From assembly GCA_015075515.1 (NCBI GenBank), contig JABTUE010000003.1:434001-498000 (forward strand): a stretch of 64,000 nt of DNA, given 5' to 3'. Shown here one piece after another: positions 1 to 8,771 of this stretch (position 1 is its first letter; every line of letters starts with the position of its first letter). The translations under genes and the position numbers were made by a program. The DNA is from Planctomycetota bacterium (GTDB taxonomy: Bacteria > Planctomycetota > UBA8742 > UBA2392). Under the pieces are notes generated by a model. That model saw only the letters and a program-made list of their open reading frames with translations. It did no database searches and was not told where the DNA came from.

Positions 1-2481
1 ACAGACCTTCAGGCCAAACTGGAACTCAAACACTCCAAGGCCGTGCTGCTGCAGGACCGCAGCATTTACCAGGAGGCACTCAACGAGTTTGACTTTGAAA
101 AGAAGGAAAAAGAGTCCCAGTGCCTGCTGACCGAAACCGGCGTCAAGAAGGTCGAAAAGGCCCTGGGCATCAAAAACCTGTACGACGGCGCCCACATGGA
201 ATGGCCGCACCTGATGGAGCAGGCCCTGCGCGCCAACAACCTGTTTCATCTGGACAAGGAATACGTCATCTACGAGGGCGAAAACGGCCCCGAAATCGTG
301 ATCGTGGACGAGTTCACCGGCCGCATGCAGCACGGCCGGCGCTGGTCCGACGGCCTGCACCAGGCCGTCGAGGCCAAGCATGGCCTGACACCACGCGCCG
401 AATCATTCACGCTGGCCACGATCACGCTGCAGAACTACTTCAAGCTGTACAACAAGATCAGCGGCATGACCGGCACGGCCATGACCGAAGCCGCCGAGTT
501 CGACAAGATCTACAAGCTGGACGTGGTCGCCATACCCACCAACCGCCGCCTGGTGCGCAAGGACGAACAGGATCTGATCTACGGCACCGCCAACGAAAAA
601 TGGGAGGCAATTGCCAAGTTCGTCGAGGAAACCCACAAGTCCGGCCGCCCGATGCTGATCGGCACCACCAGCGTCGAACACTCCGAGCATCTGTCCAAGA
701 TCCTGGCCGCGCGCGGCCTGAAGCACAACACGCTGAACGCCAAGTACCACGAGCGCGAAGCAGAGATCGTGGCCCAGGCCGGCCGCAAGGGCCAGATCAC
801 CGTCAGCACGAACATGGCCGGCCGCGGCACGGACATTCTGCTGGGCGGCAACCCCAAATACATGGGCGCCCAGGATCTGAAGAAAGAGGGCATCAGCGTT
901 GACTCGCTGCTGCCCGAAGAATTCCGCCAGATGCCGGGCTATCTGGTGCCGCGCGAGGTGCGGCTGCAGGCCGAAGTCGCGTGGGACAAGCTGGTGGACG
1001 AACGCGCCGAAAAATACCGCGCCGAATGCGACGCCGAACACGACGAAATTGTCAGGCTGGGCGGCCTGCAGGTCATCGGCACCGAACGCCACGAATCCCG
1101 CCGCATTGACAACCAGTTGCGGGGACGCTGCGGCCGCCAGGGCGACCCCGGCTCAAGCCAGTTCTTTCTGAGTCTCGAAGACGACCTGATGCGCATGTTC
1201 GCCGGCCCTCGCATCAAGGCAATCATGCAGACGCTGGGCCTCAAGGACGGCCAGCCGATCCAGGCCAAGATGGTCAGCAACAGCGTCGAGCGCGCCCAGA
1301 AGAAAGTCGAACAGCGCAACTTCGACATCCGCAAGAACCTGATCGAGTACGACGACGTCAACAACGGCCAGCGCAAGGCCGTGTACCGCATGCGCCAGGT
1401 GTTTCTGGCCGGCATGAGCCGCGGCGACTACCTGAAGCTTGAAGACGAAATCCGCCGCCACGTGCGCGCGCGGATCCGCGAGGTCGAAAAGGTTGACAAG
1501 GTCACCGACAAGACCCGCTTTTCGGCCCGGCTGGCCAAAGAGTTTTCCCAGTGGGCCGACGAAAAGCACCAGGCCGAAATCCCCGAAGACGCGCTGCGCG
1601 ACATCACCTGCGAAGAAGCCGTGAACCGGCTGGCCATGACCGTGCGCGGCCGCATCCACGGCGAAAAACTGCGCGAGGCCGTGAAAGACCGCATCGAAAA
1701 CGTGATCCAGGCCAGTCTGGAACGTCACGTGCTGAAGAACGTCGAGCGCACGGAACTGTGGCAACTGGGCGAGGTCGCGGCGGACTTCAAGAAGGTGTTC
1801 AACGCCGACCTTGATCCCAAGACGTTTCCCAAAGGCAGCGGCGGAGAAGAACACGCCCGCGTGCTCAAGCAGTTCATCGTGGACGAAGCCGTCAAGCTGT
1901 ACGAAGCCCGCGAAAAAACGATCTGCAGCGACCAGGACGGCAAGCTGATGCTCACGCCCGCCGGACGGCCCAACTACGGCCGCATGCGGCAGCTTGAGCG
2001 CTATCTGCTGCTGCAGGCGATTGACGAACACTGGAAGCTGCACCTGCGCAACCTGGACGTGATCAAGGGCAGCATCCACTGGGAGGGCTACGCCCAGAAA
2101 GATCCCAAGGACGCCTACAAGAAAAAGGGCCATGCCGCCTTTGAGGCCATGCTGGACACCGTGGACACCGAAGTGATCAGCACGCTGTTCCGCATTGAGG
2201 TTCAGTTCGAGCAGCCGCGCCCCGCGCCCCAGCCCATGGCCATGACCACCACCAGCGGCACCGCCGCGCCGCCGGCCGAAGCACCCAGACCGACCGAGCG
2301 CCAGCAGGAAACCCGCCGCCAGATGGAACAGGCCTCGCGCCCGGCGGCCTCGGGCAACACGGGCTACATGGCGCGGGAAAAGAACAAGCAGCCCGGCCCC
2401 AACGACCCGTGCTGGTGCGGCAGCGGCAAGAAATACAAGAAGTGCCACATGGCCGAAGACCAGGCCAAAGCCGGCCGCTGA
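1..2481 (+). CDS. secA: Preprotein translocase ATPase SecA, 5'-truncated by the window edge
   Basis: SecA is the cytoplasmic motor that drives unfolded preproteins through SecYEG. The frame is open from base 1, so the true start lies outside; comparison with the usual ~900-residue family suggests that about 250 N-terminal residues, including Walker A and the DEAD box, are missing. Visible are the end of the preprotein-binding region and NBD2, with MTGTA, NMAGRGTDI and RGRCGRQGDPG. The helical scaffold region follows (LIEYDDVNNGQR), then a linker rich in Ala, Pro and Thr, and the C-terminal zinc-binding tail CWCGSGKKYKKCH, which in SecA binds zinc and SecB or ribosomes. The gene converges on the next one. 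Identification is secure. Confidence 0.97.
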   Translation, partial: TDLQAKLELKHSKAVLLQDRSIYQEALNEFDFEKKEKESQCLLTETGVKKVEKALGIKNLYDGAHMEWPHLMEQALRANNLFHLDKEYVIYEGENGPEIVIVDEFTGRMQHGRRWSDGLHQAVEAKHGLTPRAESFTLATITLQNYFKLYNKISGMTGTAMTEAAEFDKIYKLDVVAIPTNRRLVRKDEQDLIYGTANEKWEAIAKFVEETHKSGRPMLIGTTSVEHSEHLSKILAARGLKHNTLNAKYHEREAEIVAQAGRKGQITVSTNMAGRGTDILLGGNPKYMGAQDLKKEGISVDSLLPEEFRQMPGYLVPREVRLQAEVAWDKLVDERAEKYRAECDAEHDEIVRLGGLQVIGTERHESRRIDNQLRGRCGRQGDPGSSQFFLSLEDDLMRMFAGPRIKAIMQTLGLKDGQPIQAKMVSNSVERAQKKVEQRNFDIRKNLIEYDDVNNGQRKAVYRMRQVFLAGMSRGDYLKLEDEIRRHVRARIREVEKVDKVTDKTRFSARLAKEFSQWADEKHQAEIPEDALRDITCEEAVNRLAMTVRGRIHGEKLREAVKDRIENVIQASLERHVLKNVERTELWQLGEVAADFKKVFNADLDPKTFPKGSGGEEHARVLKQFIVDEAVKLYEAREKTICSDQDGKLMLTPAGRPNYGRMRQLERYLLLQAIDEHWKLHLRNLDVIKGSIHWEGYAQKDPKDAYKKKGHAAFEAMLDTVDTEVISTLFRIEVQFEQPRPAPQPMAMTTTSGTAAPPAEAPRPTERQQETRRQMEQASRPAASGNTGYMAREKNKQPGPNDPCWCGSGKKYKKCHMAEDQAKAGR

Positions 2482-2522
2482 AGCGGTACCCGGCACCAGG
2501 AGGCACGCCGGCGCGTCGCGGC

Positions 2523-5189
2523 CTACTTGCCGTCCTTGTTTTCCCTGCTTTCTGCCGGTTTGTCTTTCTTTTCGCCGGTGATCGGGCGCGAAGGCGGCGC
2601 GTCGGCGGGGTCGTCGTCGTCACGGGGTTTGGAACGGTCAAACTTGCGGTGATCGGTGAACACCGGCACCGCCGCGCGCTTGAGAAACAGCACCGCCATG
2701 CAGATGTTCGCCATCTGCGGGATCAGGCGCTGGGTCGCCGGCTTGCCGTCAGCGGAAGGCACGGTTTCCGTGCGCTCGGGCAGGTTGTCGGTACGCCAGC
2801 TTCCGTCCACGTTCTGCGTGTAACACAACAGGTCGGCGCCAACGCGGTACCAGTCAAGCTGGCCCGGCAGCTCGCGGACCTTCAGGAGTTCGCAGCAGCG
2901 TTCTGTGGAATAAAGGTCGTAAAAGAACCCGCACCCGTCCCACAGCGGCGAGCCGCCCGTGGCCGCGTGCACGGCACGGCAGGCGTCGTCGGTGAAGTAC
3001 TCGTGGCGGATATACATCAGCGCACCGGCAACCCGCCGGTTGATTTCGCGCTCAAGCTTGTCGTCCAGTTCGCCGCGCAGGCGCAGTTCGTCCATGCAGA
3101 TCGAAAGCGACCCGGCGCCGGCGGCCGTCATGGCAAAATCCGGCGGACCGCCCAGACAGCCGTATCCCCAGCCTCCGGGCTGGGGGCTGAGGTCCTTGAA
3201 CTCCTCGGGCAGCGGCACCTTGGGTGGCGTGCTGCGATCCGGACTGTGGGGCGCACCACGCCGGTGGTATGACGCCGCGATGTTGGCCAGATCCACCACA
3301 AAGAAGTGCTTCACCAGACGCTCAGCCTCGTGGCGAAACACGCTGGTCTTGACATCGCAACCCAGCAGACAGGCCGAACGATAACCCAGCATCGCGTACT
3401 GCGAGTTGGAACTGTCGCCGGTGCCGCGGTAGCCCTCGGCCGCGGTCTGGGGCACGCGGGTGTAACCCCAGCCGCCCTCACCCTTGGTGAACGCGGCGTC
3501 AAGGTCCGAAACCATGCGCGCGAACAGGGCCGCGCGCGTCGGGGGCAACGCCGCCTGAAGCTTCTTGCGCGCGGCCTGCCAGTCTTTGGTGTTTTTGGCG
3601 CCCAGCATGCCGGCGGCCTTGATTTCAGGCTCGTGGTACTTCTGGTAGAACATCAGCATGACCGCCGCGTCGTAGGTACAGGAACTGACCTTGTGTTCCT
3701 GTTTTTCCAGCCAGTCCAGGCCTTTGCGAATGACAGCGTTGTCGCGGTCCACGCCGCCGTGCAGCAGCGTCAACAGCACCAGCGCGTGATGCCCCGTCAG
3801 GTGCGCGTGATAACCCGGAAACGAACCGTCATCACGCTGGGTATCGGCCAGAAAGGCGCAACCGTCCGTGATGGCGGTAATCACCCGCTGGCGGAACACG
3901 GGGGATACAACCCGCGCCGCGGCGGCCTCAACCAGCGCCAGTGACCGCATGGCCTTGTTCAGTTCGTCGGGTTTTACACCCTTGAGCACGCGCCGCGCGG
4001 GAAACGGCCCGCCCGCCAGAACGTTCAGCAGCACCGCGGTGTCCAGTGCCGCCCCGCCCTCTTCGACCACGCCGGGGCAGACCCATCCGATGGCCGCCGC
4101 ACGGTTGGAACGCGGCGGAAAAGAGCCGTTGGGCCGCTGGGCCTCGATCAGTTTCAACACCAGTTGCGTGCGCCACTGGGCGGGGTCTTTTTCGCCCTCG
4201 GGCGCCAGATCATCCCGCAGTGCCGTACGCAGCAGCGCCAGCACCGGGTCGGCGCTGGATTCAAGCTGGGTGTTGTACTTCTTGAGCATCGCCGGCGCAG
4301 CCTCAAGGTGTTTCTGCAGCACCGCCCTGCGCGCGCGCGGCAGCAGTTTGTCGGGCGCCGCCAGCGCCAGCGACAACGTGGCAAAAGCAATCGCGTTGGG
4401 CTCGGCGTCGTAGTACTGGCTGAAGCGCTCTTCGCCGCCGCCCTTGAAGCCGCGGTCTTTGTCCCACACCGCCAGCAGCGCGTCGAGATCACCGGACACC
4501 TTCGCGACGTTGCACTCCAGGCCCATTTCCAGCGCGACGCGCGCGATCGCCACGCGCCAGAAGTGGTTGAAAAACCAGCGCGCGGGGGTGAACGCCGTCG
4601 CCTGATTCGGCGAATCACCGGCCAGGAAATCCGCCTGCTCGGAGACGCGCAGCACTTCACGCGCGCGCTGCACCAGACGTTCGCGGTACATCACAGGCGC
4701 CGCCGCGGAAAGGTCGCGCGCGATCAGCATCTCCAGCCCGCACAGTCCCAGCGAGGTGCGAGGCCGCGGCTGCGGCTGCGGCAGCGGCGACCCCAGCAGA
4801 CGGTCCACCGTCGGCTGCCAGGCCGGCGCGTAGGCGACACCGACAGACAACATGCCGTGAAGGCGCAGCTTTTCGTCCACCGAAAGCTCGGCCTTGGTGT
4901 CGGCATCCAGCGCCGGCAGGGGACAGGCATGGCGCGCACGGCCACGGAACAGTTCGTCCTGAAACGCGGGCTTGAGCAGATAGCGCAGCGCGTCATACAT
5001 CGCGCGCTCGTGCTCTTTCATACCCGCCACATGCCGGCGCGCGGCCTGAAGTTCCTTGGCGTCAAGGTCCTGGGCAACCGGCCCGTCGGGGTCTTTGGCC
5101 TTGTCGTCTTTCTTGCGCTGGGCGTCGCCGGCGCCGGGCACCAGCAGGCAGGAAAGAACCAGCACGCACAGCAATCGGGTCATGCGCAT
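2523..5189 (-). CDS. Secreted alpha/alpha-toroid (squalene-cyclase/prenyltransferase fold) protein
   Basis: A large exported protein of about 888 residues. I prefer the ATG at 5189, which begins MRMTRLLCVLVLSCLL, a typical signal peptide; an upstream in-frame ATG at 5216 would add nine residues before it. After a charged linker come repeated toroid-type helical segments, including LADTQRDDGSFPGYHAHLTG, GGWGYGCLGG and TQNVDGSWRTD, which resemble the QW motifs of the terpenoid cyclase/prenyltransferase fold. No DxDD protonation motif of true squalene-hopene cyclases is seen, so cyclase activity should not be assumed. Secreted members of this fold are common in Planctomycetes but have no assigned function. 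The tail is charged and rich in Asp, Lys and Pro. Confidence 0.75.
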   Translation of the reverse strand: MRMTRLLCVLVLSCLLVPGAGDAQRKKDDKAKDPDGPVAQDLDAKELQAARRHVAGMKEHERAMYDALRYLLKPAFQDELFRGRARHACPLPALDADTKAELSVDEKLRLHGMLSVGVAYAPAWQPTVDRLLGSPLPQPQPRPRTSLGLCGLEMLIARDLSAAAPVMYRERLVQRAREVLRVSEQADFLAGDSPNQATAFTPARWFFNHFWRVAIARVALEMGLECNVAKVSGDLDALLAVWDKDRGFKGGGEERFSQYYDAEPNAIAFATLSLALAAPDKLLPRARRAVLQKHLEAAPAMLKKYNTQLESSADPVLALLRTALRDDLAPEGEKDPAQWRTQLVLKLIEAQRPNGSFPPRSNRAAAIGWVCPGVVEEGGAALDTAVLLNVLAGGPFPARRVLKGVKPDELNKAMRSLALVEAAAARVVSPVFRQRVITAITDGCAFLADTQRDDGSFPGYHAHLTGHHALVLLTLLHGGVDRDNAVIRKGLDWLEKQEHKVSSCTYDAAVMLMFYQKYHEPEIKAAGMLGAKNTKDWQAARKKLQAALPPTRAALFARMVSDLDAAFTKGEGGWGYTRVPQTAAEGYRGTGDSSNSQYAMLGYRSACLLGCDVKTSVFRHEAERLVKHFFVVDLANIAASYHRRGAPHSPDRSTPPKVPLPEEFKDLSPQPGGWGYGCLGGPPDFAMTAAGAGSLSICMDELRLRGELDDKLEREINRRVAGALMYIRHEYFTDDACRAVHAATGGSPLWDGCGFFYDLYSTERCCELLKVRELPGQLDWYRVGADLLCYTQNVDGSWRTDNLPERTETVPSADGKPATQRLIPQMANICMAVLFLKRAAVPVFTDHRKFDRSKPRDDDDPADAPPSRPITGEKKDKPAESRENKDGK

Positions 5190-5304
5190 CGGGCATCCGC
5201 GGTTGGGTGCTCGCATGATAGGGCACCCGTGGCGGCATTACCATCAAACCCGCCGGGCCGTTTCCTGAATCCGCAACGACCCGCGACCCCGTCACAAATG
5301 CAAA

Positions 5305-5331
5305 GCGACCCGGCCTTGCGGGCCGGGTCGC
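5305..5331 (-). terminator. Hairpin terminator after the histone-like gene
   Basis: An 11-bp perfect stem (GCGACCCGGCC with its complement) closes a 5-nt loop. Read on the minus strand it is followed by a T-rich stretch. It lies just downstream of the histone-like gene ending at 5344. Confidence 0.6.
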
Positions 5332-5343
5332 CACAGGGTGCTG

Positions 5344-5658
5344 CTATTCTTCGTCGCTGCCGCCCTCGACATCCGAGGCCGGCGCGGAATCCCACTGCTG
5401 GGCCGGGGCCGGCGCGGGCTCTGCGGCCGGGGCCGGCGCGGCCTTGGCAGGTGCCTCTTTGGCGGGTTTGCGGGCGGCCTTGCGCGCGGGTTTCTTTGCG
5501 GCCTTTCTGGCCGGCTTCCTGGCAGCCTTTTTGGCGGCCTTCTTCGCGGGCTTGCGGGCAGCCTTTTTGGTTTTCTTCGCGGCTTTCTTTGCGGCTTTCT
5601 TGGCCGGCTTTTTGGCCTTTCTGGCAGGCTTCTTGGCGGCCTTCTTCTTCTTCGCCAT
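5344..5658 (-). CDS. Histone H1-like Lys/Ala-rich DNA-binding protein with acidic tail
   Basis: A 104-residue protein in which about residues 1-70 are almost only Lys, Ala, Arg and Pro, in repeats of the AKKAAKK/ARKPA type. This composition matches the histone H1 C-terminal-tail-like nucleoid proteins of bacteria. An Ala/Pro linker follows, then an acidic end (VEGGSDEE). The start is supported by a strong AAGGGG Shine-Dalgarno 6 nt before ATG. The upstream gap of about 130 bp is strikingly AT-rich for this genome. The likely role is non-specific DNA compaction; the acidic tail could temper DNA binding. The DNA-binding role is inferred from composition only. Confidence 0.8.
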   Translation of the reverse strand: MAKKKKAAKKPARKAKKPAKKAAKKAAKKTKKAARKPAKKAAKKAARKPARKAAKKPARKAARKPAKEAPAKAAPAPAAEPAPAPAQQWDSAPASDVEGGSDEE

Positions 5659-5791
5659 TTCGTCCCCTTTGGTTTAGAGCTGCGGATCGGTGGGTTACTA
5701 TTACATCAGCCCGCACCAAACACCAGACGCGCAACGGATTTAGGGTGCCATCCGCCACGCGTCGCGTAAAAGTTGTAAGTATTTATTTTGA

Positions 5792-6790
5792 CTATAGTTG
5801 CGCCAGAAGCTCCGCCAGGCGCCGGGCGTAACCCCATTCGTTGTCGTACCAGGCCACCATCCGAACCAGCGTGCCCTGGGGCAATGGCATGGCGTGGGTC
5901 AGCGCGCTGTCAAACACACAGGAATGGGAGTTGCCCACAATGTCGCTGCTGACCAGCGGGTCGCGGCTGAACTCCACCACACCACGCAAGCTTCCGCCGG
6001 CGGCGTCGGCAACCTCGGCGTTCACGGCCTCGGCCGTGGTCCGGCCGGCAAGTTGCAGCACAAGCTCAATGTTGCTGCCGTTGACCACGGGCACGCGCTG
6101 GGCCATGCCGACAATCCGGCCGGCAAGTTCGGGCACGGCCTGGTCAAACGCCAGCAGCGCCTCTGTCGTGGTGGGCACAATGTTGCCGGCGGCCGCGCGG
6201 CCGCGACGCGGGTCGGTAGCGTGCCCGCCATCCACCAGGTTCTGGGCGCTGGTGTAGGCATGAACGGTCATCATATAACCGGCCTCGATCGGCCAGCGCC
6301 GGTGGATCAGCCGCGCCAGCGCGGCAAAGCAGTGGGCGGTGCACGACCCGGCGCTGAGGATACGGTCGCTGTCGCGCAGGTCGCCGTCGTTCACGCCGCG
6401 CAGCACGGTGCGGTCGCACACGCCCGGCGGCAGAGGCTTGCTGACCACAACGCGCCGGACACCCAGCCCGAGAATGCCCGTCAACTGCTCGCGGGTGTTG
6501 TTGCGCCCGCTGCTGTTGACTACCAGGTCGCAGCCCGCGACCTCGCGCGGGCCCAGCACGTCGGCGTGGCTCAGTTCCACCCGCGTGTCGCCAACCACCA
6601 GGTGCGCGCCATCAACGGCCACCGGCGCGTCCAGGCGGCCCATCACGGTGTCGAACTTCAACAGATAGGCCAACTGTTGCGCCGCCAGCGGGTCGTTGAT
6701 GCGAACCACATTCACATCCGGCCGCGCCAGCAGAATGCGAAACAGCGCCCGCCCCACCCGGCCAAAACCGTTGATCAGCACTGTCTTCAT
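5792..6790 (-). CDS. gap: Glyceraldehyde-3-phosphate dehydrogenase-type enzyme
   Basis: A 332-residue enzyme that would oxidise glyceraldehyde 3-phosphate to 1,3-bisphosphoglycerate with NAD in glycolysis. The Rossmann start INGFGRVGRALFR and an Asp at 33 (INDP), which favours NAD, are present. The catalytic Cys150 lies in SAGSCTAHC and the base His177 in MTVHAYTS. The C-terminal WYDNEWGYA is retained. Two regions are divergent: SAGSCTAHC replaces the usual SNASCTTN, and VVSKPLPPG stands where the family normally has ISAPA. It could therefore be a second, specialised GAPDH or an erythrose-4-phosphate dehydrogenase. It stands alone, without pgk or tpi beside it. Confidence 0.85.
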   Translation of the reverse strand: MKTVLINGFGRVGRALFRILLARPDVNVVRINDPLAAQQLAYLLKFDTVMGRLDAPVAVDGAHLVVGDTRVELSHADVLGPREVAGCDLVVNSSGRNNTREQLTGILGLGVRRVVVSKPLPPGVCDRTVLRGVNDGDLRDSDRILSAGSCTAHCFAALARLIHRRWPIEAGYMMTVHAYTSAQNLVDGGHATDPRRGRAAAGNIVPTTTEALLAFDQAVPELAGRIVGMAQRVPVVNGSNIELVLQLAGRTTAEAVNAEVADAAGGSLRGVVEFSRDPLVSSDIVGNSHSCVFDSALTHAMPLPQGTLVRMVAWYDNEWGYARRLAELLAQL

Positions 6791-6845
6791 GCCGGCGTAT
6801 TAGCGATTGAAAACCGGTTTGTGAAAGGGGACGGCGCAACAGCGT

Positions 6846-7355
6846 TCAGGCCAGATCGGCCAGTTTTTCCTGCACGGCCTCAACGCCGGCCTCGTCCAAT
6901 TCGGGGTTGCGCACTTCGTACTCGGCGCGGTCTTTGGCCTTGCCGGGCGTTTCGAAGATCAAGAACTCCTGGCGTCCCTGGCGGCGGGTGCCCTTGAGCT
7001 TGAGCTTTTTCAGGCGCATCAGGCCCAGCGCCGCCACATAGGCAAAGCGGTTGAGTTCGTCGGGCGTGTACTTCGGTTCACGGGTCTGTTCGGCGCGGGC
7101 GTTGTGAAAGATCTGCCACAGCAGGTCCGGGTCCAGCAGCACGGGTTTGCGCGCGGCGCTGTGCTGGCTGGGCCACCAGGCGGTGAACGCGCCCGGCGGC
7201 TGGCGCTCCCAGGCCTCCTGGCAGATGTCGCGGCGCACGAACGCGCCCTCGCTGGCCGGGTCGGCGCTCAGGGCGACAATGAACCGTTCACCGTCTTCGA
7301 ACTTGCGGCCGGTGATGCTGCACTTGCCCTGGCCGCGCGCGATCTTGAACTCCAT
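6846..7355 (-). CDS. Conserved hypothetical protein, 169 aa
   Basis: I do not recognise a named family. The N-terminus has GKCSITGRKFEDGERFIVAL and a later Cys in RRDICQEAW, a Cys arrangement that could bind metal. The middle is tryptophan-rich, and the C-terminal half is charged and helical (LMRLKKLKLKGTRRQGRQEF). No signal peptide or membrane segment is present. The start has AAGGAAGG upstream, inside the end of the preceding lipoprotein gene; the gap between the two is only 3 bp. They are almost certainly co-transcribed. Confidence 0.7.
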   Translation of the reverse strand: MEFKIARGQGKCSITGRKFEDGERFIVALSADPASEGAFVRRDICQEAWERQPPGAFTAWWPSQHSAARKPVLLDPDLLWQIFHNARAEQTREPKYTPDELNRFAYVAALGLMRLKKLKLKGTRRQGRQEFLIFETPGKAKDRAEYEVRNPELDEAGVEAVQEKLADLA

Positions 7356-7358
7356 GCT

Positions 7359-8612
7359 TCAACCTTCCTTGTCAACGCCGTACCGCCGGGCCAGCGCGCG
7401 GGCGCCGTCCAGCGTGGTCACGATATCGCCGGTGATGCGCTGGATCGCCCTGGCGGCGCCGTCGGCGTGGTCGCTGTCCATCTGCCAGATACGGATCACC
7501 GGCCGCAACGCCTCGGGTGTGCGGAACCCCGACAACGCCAGCAGCAATTGCTCCCGGAACACAAACGCCGCCGTGTCGGTTGCTTCCTGGTCCACCACCC
7601 GCTGGCCGCGGCGCAGCGCGGCCTCGTCGTATTCGATCACCTTGACCCGGTCAAGTTCGGCCTCCAGCGTGCGCAACGTTGTGGCCAGACCAAAACGGCC
7701 CAGCAGGTCAATGAAATGCTTGCGGAAGCGCCAGGCCGTACCCTTGGCCTGGCCGTCATCATCCAGCGAGTTCTCAAGTTCAAACACGGCCTGTGACGCC
7801 GCGCGCGGGCCGATGCGGTACAGCGCCTCGACCACGTACTTGTTGAAGTTGGCGTTGGGCTGGACGGTAAACGTGCCGTCGTCCAGCACCGCCGCCTGGC
7901 GAAACCCGACCCACAGCGCCGCGCACAGCGGCTCGATCGCGCCCTCGCCCACATTGACCAGCACACTCTGGGCGTTGCGGACCACGTCTTCCGACGGGTT
8001 GGTAAGCGCCAGAATCATGTTGCTGACCAGCATGGATTCGCCGTCGGCGCCATAGGCCAGCATCGTTTCGGCGTAGGTTCGCCAGTGTTCGGATTCGCGC
8101 GTGGCCGAGCTGTACAGGCGCGCGGTCTGGAACTTCCAGGTCAGTTCGTACATGCGCCCGAAGTTGGCCAGCCGCGCGCGCACCGCCGGGGTGTTCCAGT
8201 CATCGCCGTGCAGCAGCCCGGCGATGAACTCGGGCCACAGCCGGTAGCTGCGCCAGGCGCGCTGGGCCTCGCCGGGCTTTGCCGGATCCTGGGGCGGCCA
8301 CTTGTAGTTTTCGCGCACCAGGCGGCCCTGGGCGTCGTATTCGCGAGGCGGCAGAGGCCGCGGGTGCACATGGCGCCGCACGTGGGCCCACTTGGCCGGG
8401 TCGTTGCTGTCCAGCGATTGCAGCAACTGGGCCATGCGCGTGCCGCGAAACTCGGCCACGTCGTTGGCTTCGACCACCACGCGCACGCCGGGCGGGTCCT
8501 CTGGGCCGCGCGGCGTGTTGTTGGCCGGCGGCGTGCTGTCGCGGTTGTCCGGCGGCGGGTTGGCGCACCCGGCAATCAGGGCCAGGGCCAGGATCCAGGC
8601 ATGCTTCTTCAA
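7359..8612 (-). CDS. Lipoprotein with HEAT-like helical repeats
   Basis: A 417-residue protein. The start is TTG with GGAG 9 nt upstream; no in-frame ATG precedes the signal. The signal peptide ends in the lipobox LIAGC, so Cys16 is predicted to be lipidated. The mature N-terminus is Pro/Asn-rich. The central part (SMLVSNMILALTNPSEDVV onward) looks like HEAT-type helical pairs and may be a protein-protein scaffold. No catalytic motif is seen. It is first in a two-gene operon with the 169-residue hypothetical and diverges from the exported-protein pair starting at 8772. Confidence 0.7.
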   Translation of the reverse strand: MKKHAWILALALIAGCANPPPDNRDSTPPANNTPRGPEDPPGVRVVVEANDVAEFRGTRMAQLLQSLDSNDPAKWAHVRRHVHPRPLPPREYDAQGRLVRENYKWPPQDPAKPGEAQRAWRSYRLWPEFIAGLLHGDDWNTPAVRARLANFGRMYELTWKFQTARLYSSATRESEHWRTYAETMLAYGADGESMLVSNMILALTNPSEDVVRNAQSVLVNVGEGAIEPLCAALWVGFRQAAVLDDGTFTVQPNANFNKYVVEALYRIGPRAASQAVFELENSLDDDGQAKGTAWRFRKHFIDLLGRFGLATTLRTLEAELDRVKVIEYDEAALRRGQRVVDQEATDTAAFVFREQLLLALSGFRTPEALRPVIRIWQMDSDHADGAARAIQRITGDIVTTLDGARALARRYGVDKEG

Positions 8613-8771
8613 CGTCGCGCTCCGCGGGGTGGGACGGGGCAGCTATCCAAACACATCCGCGCGCCGGCGGCAATGCGATGGTGCACCCCCGCCGCAAACT
8701 CCAGACGGGCCTGCCTTACCGGCCCGGCCATTCGTAGTATGTACGGCCGGCCCGCACACCGGAGGGCACCC

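Noticed and set aside
1153..2496. A 447-codon open frame antisense to secA, and similar long antisense frames at 8643-10703, 11255-13873, 24315-26117 and 30033-31760
   Set aside because: They mirror strongly conserved genes on the other strand, have His/Gln/Gly/Val-rich translations typical of GC-rich antisense frames, and lack starts with ribosome sites.
2523..5189. Squalene-hopene cyclase
   Set aside because: The fold repeats are present but there is a signal peptide and no DxDD motif, so it should not be called a cyclase.
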